Shown in pieces: positions 14,309 to 18,931 of a DNA stretch of 18,931 nucleotides (positions are counted from its first letter, which is position 1; each line of letters begins with the position of its first letter). The notes below the pieces were generated by a model, which made no database searches, was not told where the DNA came from, and saw nothing but the letters and a program-made list of their open reading frames with translations. Source of the DNA: Thermoplasmata archaeon (GTDB lineage Archaea; Thermoplasmatota; Thermoplasmata; Lutacidiplasmatales; UBA184); the NCBI GenBank assembly GCA_030040625.1, contig JASHTI010000034.1:1-18931 (forward strand). The letters run 5' to 3'. Made by a program: the position numbers and the translations under genes.

Positions 14309-14410
14309 GCCCTGGTAGTCTAGTGGTCCAGGATCTAGGTCTGTCGAGCCTGGGACTCGGGTTCGAACGTCCGGAGGCGACCCTCCGGGCCGGAACTCCC
14401 GACCAGGGCG
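14309..14410 (+). tRNA. tRNA-Asp(GTC) interrupted by a T-loop intron
   Basis: The acceptor strands GCCCTGG (14309-14315) and CCAGGGC (14403-14409) pair perfectly, with discriminator G at 14410. The D-arm is GTCT/GGAT with a GG-containing loop (14318-14334). The anticodon arm is TAGGT/GCCTG with loop CTGTCGA (14341-14347), anticodon GTC, hence aspartate. The T-stem is TCGGG (14357-14361) with CCCGA (14398-14402), but 29 extra nt interrupt the T-loop after TTCGAA. Removing 14368-14396 gives the canonical T-loop TTCGAAT and a 73-nt mature tRNA. CCA is not encoded. The coding strand of the downstream prenyltransferase gene begins 57 nt after it. Confidence 0.92.
14368..14396 (+). other. 29-nt archaeal tRNA intron with BHB splice motif at position 59/60
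   Basis: The pre-tRNA folds into a complete bulge-helix-bulge. The outer helix is the T-stem; the central 4-bp helix is TTCG (14362-14365) with CGGA (14391-14394). The 3-nt bulges are AAC (14366-14368) and ACT (14395-14397). The inner intron helix is 9 bp, 14369-14377 with 14382-14390 (one G-T pair), closed by the tetraloop CGAC. Cutting after the second nucleotide of each bulge removes exactly 14368-14396 and restores a standard T-loop. This agreement of folding, splice rule and restored tRNA is strong support. Confidence 0.9.
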
Positions 14411-14436
14411 CTCCGCCCCCCTGAGGACCCCGCGCG

Positions 14437-14444
14437 GGTTATCC
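14437..14444 (+). promoter_or_regulatory. Predicted TATA box of the prenyltransferase gene
   Basis: The island ggttatcc is centred 26-27 nt before the GTG at 14467, suggesting a leaderless transcript independent of the tRNA and supporting this start. Confidence 0.5.
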
Positions 14445-14466
14445 TCTCTGCGGGGCTCGGCCCGCC

Positions 14467-15282
14467 GTGCCACCGGCGGAGCCGCGCAACGGCAAGACGA
14501 GGCCGGTCCCGCTCTCGTCGCTCGTCGGGGACGCGCTGCGCGGCCTCACCGAGAAGCGGCTGCTCGAGCTCGTCCGGACCGAGCCGGTGCCCCGTCATCT
14601 CGCGATCATCATGGACGGCAACCGCCGGTTCGCCCGCTCGCACGGACTGGGGGTCCAGGACGGCCACGCCCGGGGCCGCGACACGCTCGAGGAGCTGCTC
14701 AACTGGTGCCTCGAGCTCGAGATCCGCATCCTGACGGTCTACGCGCTCTCGACCGAGAACCTCGTCCGCCCGGCCGAGGAGCTGGACGGGCTGATGGCGC
14801 TCTTCGACCGGGCGCTGCGCGACATCGCGACGGACGAACGCGTGCACCGCCACCGGATCCGGGTGCGGGTGATCGGCAACCGCGCGCTCCTTCCGGCCCC
14901 GGTGCGGGAGGCGGTCGACATCGCCGAGTCCGCAACGAGCGGCTACGACGCCTACCGCTACAACGTCGCGCTCGGCTACGGGGGCCGCGACGAGATCGTC
15001 CAGGCGATCCGGGAGCTCGCCCGCGAGGTGCGCGCCGGGACGCTCCAGCCCGAGGAGATCGACTCGGCCAAGGTCGCCCAGCACCTCTACACCGCGGACC
15101 TTCCGGACCCCGACCTCATCCTGCGGACCAGCGGCGAGGAGCGGATCTCCAACTTCCTCCTGTGGCAGTCGGCCTACAGCGAGCTGTACTTCTCGGACGT
15201 CCTCTGGCCCGGCCTGACCCGCCTCGAGTTCCTCCGCGCGATCCGGACGTTCCAGCTCCGGCGCCGCCGCTTCGGCGAATAG
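14467..15282 (+). CDS. uppS: Cis-prenyltransferase (undecaprenyl/polyprenyl diphosphate synthase family)
   Basis: A 271-residue Z-isoprenyl diphosphate synthase. The catalytic segment IIMDGNRRFA (47-56, Asp50) opens the domain, followed by GHARGRDTLEELL, ILTVYALSTENLVRP, LGYGGRDEIVQAI and the C-terminal diphosphate-binding RTSGEERISNFLLW (220-233) and AYSELYFSDVLWP. All key residues are present. In archaea the enzyme makes the long-chain polyprenyl carrier used for N-glycosylation and envelope glycans, acting in the cytosol at the membrane surface. The first 40 residues are a short extension common in archaeal members. Start at GTG 14467 is supported by the TATA spacing. It ends 21 bp from the convergent oxidase gene with a hairpin in the gap. 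Confidence 0.93.
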   Translation: MPPAEPRNGKTRPVPLSSLVGDALRGLTEKRLLELVRTEPVPRHLAIIMDGNRRFARSHGLGVQDGHARGRDTLEELLNWCLELEIRILTVYALSTENLVRPAEELDGLMALFDRALRDIATDERVHRHRIRVRVIGNRALLPAPVREAVDIAESATSGYDAYRYNVALGYGGRDEIVQAIRELAREVRAGTLQPEEIDSAKVAQHLYTADLPDPDLILRTSGEERISNFLLWQSAYSELYFSDVLWPGLTRLEFLRAIRTFQLRRRRFGE

Positions 15283-15301
15283 CCCTCCCCGCGGGCGAGG
15301 G
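15283..15301. terminator. Inverted repeat between convergent genes
   Basis: CCCTC (15283-15287) and GAGGG (15297-15301) flank a self-complementary CCCGCGGG core. The repeat fills the gap between the convergent prenyltransferase and oxidase genes, so it could act on both strands. There is no T run, which archaeal terminators normally use, so the role is weakly supported. Confidence 0.25.
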
Positions 15302-15303
15302 TG

Positions 15304-16404
15304 CTAGCCCCGCGGGGCGGGCTCGACCAGGCGGCGGTCGACCTCGGAGATCGACGCGCGTCCGGCGAGCAGCATCGAGTTGGCGAGCTCGGTGCCGAAC
15401 ATGCCTAGGTAGCGTCGGACGCCGGCGCGCCCGCCGCAGGCCAGCGCCCAGAGGACCGGGCGCCCGATCCCGACGGCCCGCGCGCCGAGCGCGAGGGCGA
15501 CCAGGGCATCGCTGCCGCGTCGGACGCCCCCGTCCAGGTAGACCTCCGCCCGGCTCCCGACCGCGTGGACGATCGCGGGCAGGGCGCTCAGGCTCGGCGG
15601 GGCGAGATCGAGCTGTCGCCCTCCGTGGTTGGAGACCACGAGGCCCCGCGCGCCCGCGCGCACGGCATGGCGCGCTCCCTCGGCGGTGAGGACCCCCTTG
15701 ACCACGAGCGGCAGCCGGGTGGCGCGCCGGATCGTCGCGATCGTGGCCCACGTCGAAGAGGCGACATCCTCCGGCCGGTACGGGCCGCCGTCCCACTCGG
15801 GCCCGCGCGGGGGCGTGCGGACCCGCGGACCGTTCCCGATCGGCGGCGAGCGCCGGAGGGCGAAGCCGCTCTCGAGCTGCCGGTCCCGGCTCCCCAGGAC
15901 CGGCGCGTCGATCGTCACCACGATCGCCGAGTAGCCGGCCCGCTCCGCGCGACGGACGAGCCCCAGCGACAGAGCGGTCTCGCGCTGGAGGTAGAGCTGG
16001 AACCAGCGGGGCCCGGCGCCGGCGGCCCGCGCGATCGACTCCAGAGAGTCGGAGGAGAGCGTGCTGTAGACGCCGAGGAGACCGAGCGCGGCCGCCGCGG
16101 CGGCGGTCGCGCGCTCGCCGGCCGGATGCACGGAGCGCTGGTAGGCGGTGGGGGCTACGAAGAACGGCGCGCTCACGGGCTCGCCGAGGAGCGTCGTGCG
16201 CAGGTCCACGGACCGCACCTCCGAGCGCGGGTCGGAGCGGATCCACCAGCGCTGGAACGCCTCGACGTTCGCGCGGGCCGTGCGCTCGGCCCCGGCGCCG
16301 CCGGCGACGTAGCCCCAGATGTCGGGCGCGAGCGTTCGCTCCGCCGCCGCCTCCAGCTCGCCCAGCGTCCGGAACGAGCTTCGCCGTGAAGACCGGGCCG
16401 TCAT
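15304..16404 (-). CDS. FMN-dependent alpha-hydroxy-acid dehydrogenase/oxidase
   Basis: About 366 residues, a lactate/glycolate oxidase-type flavoenzyme with a TIM barrel oxidising L-2-hydroxy acids to 2-oxo acids. Landmarks: the substrate Tyr in DIWGYVAGGAGAE, APFFVAPTAYQRSVHP (FMN backbone), WFQLYLQ, LPLVVKGVLT (FMN-binding Lys), SNHGGRQLD with the catalytic His and Arg, and LDGGVRRGSDAL for the FMN phosphate. All catalytic residues are present. The frame extends upstream to ATG 16476, and GTG 16455 is also possible, but the family start matches the ATG at 16404 (MTARSSRRSSFRTLGELE). The electron acceptor (O2 or a membrane carrier) cannot be told. This family is mainly bacterial or eukaryotic, so acquisition by transfer is plausible. 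Confidence 0.9.
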   Translation of the reverse strand: MTARSSRRSSFRTLGELEAAAERTLAPDIWGYVAGGAGAERTARANVEAFQRWWIRSDPRSEVRSVDLRTTLLGEPVSAPFFVAPTAYQRSVHPAGERATAAAAAALGLLGVYSTLSSDSLESIARAAGAGPRWFQLYLQRETALSLGLVRRAERAGYSAIVVTIDAPVLGSRDRQLESGFALRRSPPIGNGPRVRTPPRGPEWDGGPYRPEDVASSTWATIATIRRATRLPLVVKGVLTAEGARHAVRAGARGLVVSNHGGRQLDLAPPSLSALPAIVHAVGSRAEVYLDGGVRRGSDALVALALGARAVGIGRPVLWALACGGRAGVRRYLGMFGTELANSMLLAGRASISEVDRRLVEPAPRG

Positions 16405-16473
16405 CGCGCCTGCGCTCCGGCCCTCGGAGGCCGGGGATTTGAGCCCATCGTTCACCGGTCGGCGCGCAGGGTC

Positions 16474-16480
16474 CATATAC
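16474..16480. promoter_or_regulatory. Shared TATA box between divergent genes
   Basis: catatac is A/T-rich on both strands. On + it predicts a start near 16503, exactly at the first hairpin of the structured leader. On - (gtatatg) it predicts a start near 16451 for the oxidase gene. One TATA element may thus serve both directions. Confidence 0.5.
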
Positions 16481-16501
16481 GGCGCAGGCCTCTCTAGGAT
16501 C

Positions 16502-16578
16502 GGCTGTGGGGTCAGCCCGCGGCGCGTCCGCGCGACGTGCCGGCAACCGCAGGTCCGCTGCCGATGACCCCTGGGAGG
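16502..16578 (+). promoter_or_regulatory. Structured 5' leader (copy A), candidate cis-regulatory RNA
   Basis: The leader begins at the predicted transcript start. P1: GGCTG (16502-16506) with CAGCC (16513-16517), loop TGGGGT. P2: GGCGCGTC (16521-16528) with GACGTGCC (16534-16541). P3: GCAG (16549-16552) with CTGC (16558-16561). A 5-bp pseudoknot can form between GGGGT (16508-16512) and ACCCC (16567-16571); an alternative 7-bp pairing GGGGTCA/TGACCCC would open P1. The Shine-Dalgarno GGGAGG (16573-16578) directly follows the pseudoknot strand, so folding could control translation. The same architecture occurs upstream of the paralogue at 18350. An alternative reading is a DNA operator of inverted GGGGTCA half-sites. 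Confidence 0.7.
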
Positions 16579-16583
16579 AACAG

Positions 16584-17057
16584 ATGCCCAGGGAAGGTGA
16601 AGTGACCGTTACGAAGAGCCGCGCCGAGCCGCTCCGGAGCCCCGCTCCCCGCACGTACGGTGCGCTGGCGCTGACCGAGGAGCTTCGGACGCGCCTGCTG
16701 CCGTGGATCGATGTCGCCGAGATCGGCCCCGTCGGGCTCGAGAGCTGGCTCCAGTCGATCCTGCCCCTGCTGCCGCCGACGACCGCGGGTGACCACGTGA
16801 TCGACCGCGACGCCTCGCACGGCGGCCTCGAGGAGCGGGTGAACACGCTCGCCCACGCCCTCGCCGACTGCGCCAGCGACCGCGCCCGAAAGAACTTCCA
16901 GGCCTCCGAGTACTTCCGCGAGAACCGGGCCCTCGCCCGGCGCCTCAAGGCGCTGGAGGCGATGCTGCAGACCCGCATGGCGACCGGCAAGATGGAGCGG
17001 GTCGATCTCCGCGACGCGGAGTCGGAGGCGGCGGTCCGCCGCTACCTGCCTCCGTGA
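16584..17057 (+). CDS. Unrecognised coiled-coil protein, paralogue A
   Basis: A 157-residue protein I do not recognise. Residues 33-64 form a compact motif with PW-I-D, GP-x-G, W-L and LPLLP; residues about 82-131 are predicted helical and coiled-coil-like (EERVNTLAHALA, ENRALARRLKALEAM), with an acidic/basic tail. The 153-residue protein at 18350 shares 18 of 32 positions in the motif block and the pattern ENxxLxRRLxAxE in the coil. No membrane helix or signal. I chose ATG 16584 because GGGAGG lies 5 nt upstream and the paralogue starts at the same place relative to the conserved leader; the frame continues to GTG 16506 through the leader itself. Its stop overlaps the uspA start in GTGA, linking it to stress. 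Confidence 0.78.
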   Translation: MPREGEVTVTKSRAEPLRSPAPRTYGALALTEELRTRLLPWIDVAEIGPVGLESWLQSILPLLPPTTAGDHVIDRDASHGGLEERVNTLAHALADCASDRARKNFQASEYFRENRALARRLKALEAMLQTRMATGKMERVDLRDAESEAAVRRYLPP

Positions 17058-17527
17058 GCGCGGGCGGCGAGTCCGCGCCCGCCCCGGGCGGGGCCGGCGC
17101 GCCCCCGGGCGGTCTCGGTCGCCTGGTCGTCGGCTTTGACGCTTCGCCCCCGGCGATCCGTGCGGCGCGGCTGGCCGTGGAGCTCGCGCGCGGCGGCCGG
17201 GCCCGCCTCTGGCTCGTCTTCGCGCAGCAGATCGACCCGCGGCTCGCGGAGCCGCGGACGGAGGAGATGGTGAGCACGCCGGTTCGCGCGGCGCGGAAGG
17301 CGATGGAGAGCCTGATCCGGGAGGCGCGGAACGCCGGGGTCGAGGCGGAGGCGATCGTCCGCGAGGGGGACCCCGCCGGTGCGATCCTCGCCGCGGCCCG
17401 AGAGTTCAACGCCGGGATGATCCTGGTCGGGACCCGGGGCCTCGGCGCGGCGGCGCGGGTCCTGCTGGGCTCCGTCTCCTCGCGGCTCGTCGCCGAGGCC
17501 TCGGTGCCGGTGACGGTCGTGCCGTAG
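17054..17527 (+). CDS. Universal stress protein (UspA family), ATP-binding type
   Basis: A 157-residue single UspA domain. After a Gly/Pro-rich N-terminal stretch of about 20 residues, the first strand LVVGFDAS (24-31) carries the adenine-pocket Asp29. The ATP-binding signature G-x2-G-x9-G-S is intact at 126-140 (GTRGLG ... LLGS), followed by VSSRLVAEASVPVTVV. Such proteins are cytosolic, form dimers and modulate stress responses. The GTG start at 17054 overlaps the stop of paralogue A by 4 bp, so both proteins should be made together and placed under the structured leader. Its last 122 bp are overlapped antisense by the C-terminal tail of the histidine phosphatase. Confidence 0.9.
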   Translation: MSAGGESAPAPGGAGAPPGGLGRLVVGFDASPPAIRAARLAVELARGGRARLWLVFAQQIDPRLAEPRTEEMVSTPVRAARKAMESLIREARNAGVEAEAIVREGDPAGAILAAAREFNAGMILVGTRGLGAAARVLLGSVSSRLVAEASVPVTVVP

Positions 17528-18170
17528 CGGCCAGCTCGGCCGTAGCGGACGGCACGACGGTGCGCCCGAGAACACGGAGGCTCCGCGCGTCGGCCGCGAG
17601 CGGCGTCACCGAACCGGTCGGTACCTCGCCACGCCACATCGCCGGCCCGTGCCGGCCTCGTGCCCGCGCGACGACGAGCCGGATCGGCACGTCGTGCGTC
17701 ACCACCACGATCGTCCGACCGGGGTGGGCCGCCCCGAGGCGGCGGAGCAGCCCCTCCACACGCTCGGCGACCGCCCGCACCGCCTCGCCGTCCGGAAGCG
17801 TGGTGTGTTCGGGATCCCTACGGAAGCGGCGGTAACGCTCCGGGTCCGACGCGGCCGCCTCCCGCGGCGTCCAGCCGGTCCAGGTCCCGTAGTCGAGGTC
17901 GATCAGCGCGGGCTCGGGGCGGATCTGGATCCCGCATCGACGCGCCAGCGGCTCCGCGGTCTGACGCGCGCGCCGCAGCGGGCTCGTGTACAGGGCCTCG
18001 GGCCGGAGCCCGGCGAGGAGATCCGCGGCGCGTCGCGCCTCGGCGCGCCCCTGGGCGTCCAGCGGGGGGTCCTCGCGTCCCCGGAACCGACCCTCCCGGT
18101 TGAGCGCCGTCCTCCCGTGACGAAGCAGGACGACACGGCACTCCCGGGCGCCCGCGCGCCGGACGATCAT
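17406..18170 (-). CDS. Histidine phosphatase (phosphoglycerate mutase-like)
   Basis: A 254-residue branch-1 histidine phosphatase. Catalytic motif LLRHGRTALN (15-24, phospho-accepting His), the TSPLRRARQTAEPLARR segment with the second Arg, DYGTWTGWTPRE with the usual acidic loop, and VVVTHDVPIRLV with the second catalytic His. Members include cofactor-dependent phosphoglycerate mutase, CobC/CobZ-type phosphatases and broad phosphatases; length and motifs fit a CobC/GpmB-type phosphatase, substrate unknown. The domain ends near residue 205; the last 40-45 residues are Arg/Pro-rich and read antisense through the conserved 3' part of uspA. The ATG at 18170 lies 26 nt from the box gctatc (18193-18198), fitting a leaderless mRNA. 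It sits between the two paralogous genes. Confidence 0.87.
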   Translation of the reverse strand: MIVRRAGARECRVVLLRHGRTALNREGRFRGREDPPLDAQGRAEARRAADLLAGLRPEALYTSPLRRARQTAEPLARRCGIQIRPEPALIDLDYGTWTGWTPREAAASDPERYRRFRRDPEHTTLPDGEAVRAVAERVEGLLRRLGAAHPGRTIVVVTHDVPIRLVVARARGRHGPAMWRGEVPTGSVTPLAADARSLRVLGRTVVPSATAELAATARPSPAPRPRRRAARRRSPAGPAPPRRGPGSRPGSSRR

Positions 18171-18192
18171 CGCCCCCCGGAGCGCACGGACC

Positions 18193-18198
18193 GCTATC
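18193..18198 (-). promoter_or_regulatory. Predicted TATA box of the histidine phosphatase gene
   Basis: The island gctatc (gatagc on the minus strand) is centred 25-26 nt upstream of the ATG at 18170, matching the leaderless spacing seen elsewhere in the window. Confidence 0.4.
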
Positions 18199-18238
18199 GC
18201 AGCATCGGAGGACGCGGCTCGCGAACGTGCGAATCGGC

Positions 18239-18245
18239 CATATAC
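18239..18245 (+). promoter_or_regulatory. Predicted TATA box of paralogue B
   Basis: catatac is the same heptamer as in front of copy A. It predicts a transcript start near 18268, at the first hairpin of the leader, as for copy A. Confidence 0.55.
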
Positions 18246-18265
18246 CGGCCCACGCTCGCTCCTCC

Positions 18266-18342
18266 GGCTGAGGGGTCAGCCAAGTCCCGTCACTGGACGG
18301 GTCTGAACAGCAGCTCGCTGCCGATGACCCCTGCGGGGGAAG
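18266..18342 (+). promoter_or_regulatory. Structured 5' leader (copy B), candidate cis-regulatory RNA
   Basis: P1: GGCTG (18266-18270) with CAGCC (18277-18281), loop AGGGGT. P2: CCCGTC (18286-18291) with GACGGG (18296-18301), loop ACTG; its lower pairs differ from copy A but still pair, while CGTC/GACG at the tip is shared. P3: GCAG (18310-18313) with CTGC (18318-18321). The pseudoknot strand ACCCC (18327-18331) complements the P1 loop GGGGT (18272-18276). The 17-nt block gctgccgatgacccctg (18317-18333) is identical to 16557-16573 in copy A. A purine-rich RBS-like GGGGGAAG (18335-18342) follows directly, before the ATG at 18350. Confidence 0.7.
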
Positions 18343-18349
18343 AGCAGCG

Positions 18350-18811
18350 ATGCTGGGCTACGTGATCGCCCGACCGAGGCGGAGAGATACCGACGCGCCG
18401 GAGCCGTGGTCCATGCCCCCGGAGCTCCGTCGCCGACTGCGTCCCTGGCTCGACATCGATTCGGTCGGGCCCGAGGGGTTCTGGATCTGGCTCCGCGCGG
18501 TCCTCCCTCTGCTTCCGCGTCGGGACGCCGGGGGCCTGCGACTCTCCCGGCGGTCGCTGCCGGGGACCCCGCATCCGCTCGAGGCCGAGGTCGCGGAGTC
18601 GGCCCGGGAGCGGACGCGGCTGGCGGTGCTGTGCGAGCGGTACGCGCGCGACAACGACCGGCTGACCCGCCGGCTGCAGGCCGCGGAGTCCGCCCTGCGG
18701 ACGCTGGAGCTCGCGGAAGCCACGGGCGCCGGGACCCCGGAACCGGGCACCGGGGCCGCGGCGCGGCGCCTCTCCGTACCCGCGGTCGCACCGGCCGAGC
18801 GGCGGGCGTAG
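18350..18811 (+). CDS. Unrecognised coiled-coil protein, paralogue B
   Basis: A 153-residue paralogue of the protein at 16584. Residues 25-56 hold the shared block (RPWLDIDSVGPEGF ... VLPLLP) and residues about 78-120 the shared helical, coiled-coil-like region (ARDNDRLTRRLQAAE). The C-terminal 30 residues are Pro/Ala/Gly-rich and not shared. No cysteine cluster, membrane helix or catalytic motif is visible. The block LPWLD/GPxGxxxWL may be a small protein-binding module and the coil a dimerisation element; this is inference. Unlike paralogue A it is not followed by uspA. The ATG at 18350 is preceded by a purine-rich RBS and the structured leader. Confidence 0.75.
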   Translation: MLGYVIARPRRRDTDAPEPWSMPPELRRRLRPWLDIDSVGPEGFWIWLRAVLPLLPRRDAGGLRLSRRSLPGTPHPLEAEVAESARERTRLAVLCERYARDNDRLTRRLQAAESALRTLELAEATGAGTPEPGTGAAARRLSVPAVAPAERRA

Positions 18812-18861
18812 GCGGCCGTCCGACAGGCGAGCGTCCGGCCGCTCCGGCGCAACGGCTATCT

Positions 18862-18895
18862 GGCCCCGGACCGCTGCTTCAGCGGCGATGGGGCC
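18862..18895. repeat. Two-step hairpin near the right edge
   Basis: GGCCCC (18862-18867) pairs with GGGGCC (18890-18895) and, inside it, CCGCTG (18871-18876) with CAGCGG (18880-18885), separated by an asymmetric internal loop GGA/CGAT. It lies about 50 nt after paralogue B and overlaps the next possible start codon. It could be a terminator or an RNA or operator element; no T run follows. Confidence 0.35.
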
Positions 18896-18931
18896 CGCCG
18901 GAAGTTCCGCGCGGCGGATGATGGCTCCTAC
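18888..18931 (+). CDS. Possible 5' end of a gene cut by the window edge
   Basis: From ATG 18888 an open frame runs to the edge (MGPAGSSARRMMAP...). A TATA-like box ggctatctgg (18854-18863) is centred about 30 nt upstream, slightly longer than typical here. Fourteen codons are too few to recognise a product. Confidence 0.25.
   Translation, partial: MGPAGSSARRMMAP

Noticed and set aside
14353..14402. Reading the extra 29 nt of the tRNA as a long variable arm (Leu/Ser type)
   Set aside because: The variable region is only 4 nt; the insertion lies within the T-loop and forms a perfect BHB; the anticodon is GTC (Asp).
16502..16578. Assigning the leader to a known riboswitch (TPP, SAM, cobalamin, fluoride, glycine)
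   Set aside because: None of the consensus cores I know appear; the conserved elements are GGCTG-NGGGGT-CAGCC and GATGACCCC.
16506..16583. Upstream extension of paralogue A to GTG 16506
   Set aside because: This stretch is the structured leader; the paralogue has no matching extension and a good SD precedes ATG 16584.
18908..18926. Box C-like ATGATGG as a C/D sRNA
   Set aside because: No matching D box or C'/D' pair before the edge, and it reads through a possible coding start.
1..18931. CRISPR arrays, insertion sequences, attachment sites
   Set aside because: No spaced direct repeats, transposase or integrase motifs seen; GC content is uniform and genes are housekeeping-like.

Overview
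The window is a very GC-rich (roughly 70% by eye), gene-dense archaeal chromosome segment with no mobile elements or CRISPR. Archaeal markers are a CPSF-like beta-CASP nuclease, an XRE-CBS regulator, split glycine dehydrogenase subunits, an archaeal-type NAD kinase/IMPase pair, a NOG1-type GTPase and a tRNA intron with a bulge-helix-bulge (BHB) motif. Many start codons lie 25-27 nt after the centre of a short A/T island (TATA box), which points to many leaderless transcripts. A high-GC, uncultured Thermoplasmatota-like euryarchaeon is my best guess; this is inference and I cannot place it more precisely.

Layout. 1-162 is the tail of a DmpA/P1-type peptidase, convergent with an XRE-CBS regulator (159-737, -). 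A small zinc-motif protein (882-1139) and a radical SAM protein (1237-2829) follow on +. On the minus strand, 5018-2841 is an overlapping operon: IMPase-family phosphatase, NAD kinase, JAMM protease. A beta-CASP nuclease (5110-6342, +) faces a Rieske ferredoxin and a NOG1-like GTPase (both -). A long + run follows: gcvPA, gcvPB, an M24 Xaa-Pro peptidase, a phosphofructokinase with the PPi-type signature, and mtnA (7900-14051). A small membrane protein lies antisense to the mtnA tail (13981-14133). tRNA-Asp (14309-14410) is interrupted in the T-loop by a 29-nt intron. A cis-prenyltransferase follows, facing an FMN alpha-hydroxy-acid dehydrogenase (-).

The right end (16470-18811) holds two divergent paralogues of an unrecognised small family with an N-terminal PW...GP.G...W...LPLLP motif and a predicted coiled coil. 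One is translationally coupled to a UspA protein; a histidine phosphatase lies between them on the minus strand. Both paralogues have the same leader architecture: a TATA box, then at the predicted transcript 5' end a GGCTG-NGGGGT-CAGCC hairpin, a second hairpin whose lower stem differs while pairing is kept, a GCAG/CTGC hairpin, and an ACCCC strand complementary to the first loop just before the ribosome binding site. This looks like an undescribed cis-regulatory RNA (pseudoknot or riboswitch-like) and is the strongest candidate for a new system here. The T-loop tRNA intron is the second highlight.

Working together: the metabolic genes point to NAD(P) pool control (NAD kinase plus IMPase), glycolysis/gluconeogenesis (PPi-type PFK), glycine cleavage, methionine salvage (mtnA), peptide turnover and polyprenyl-carrier synthesis. 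Rieske and FMN-oxidase-like proteins are compatible with contact with oxygen.
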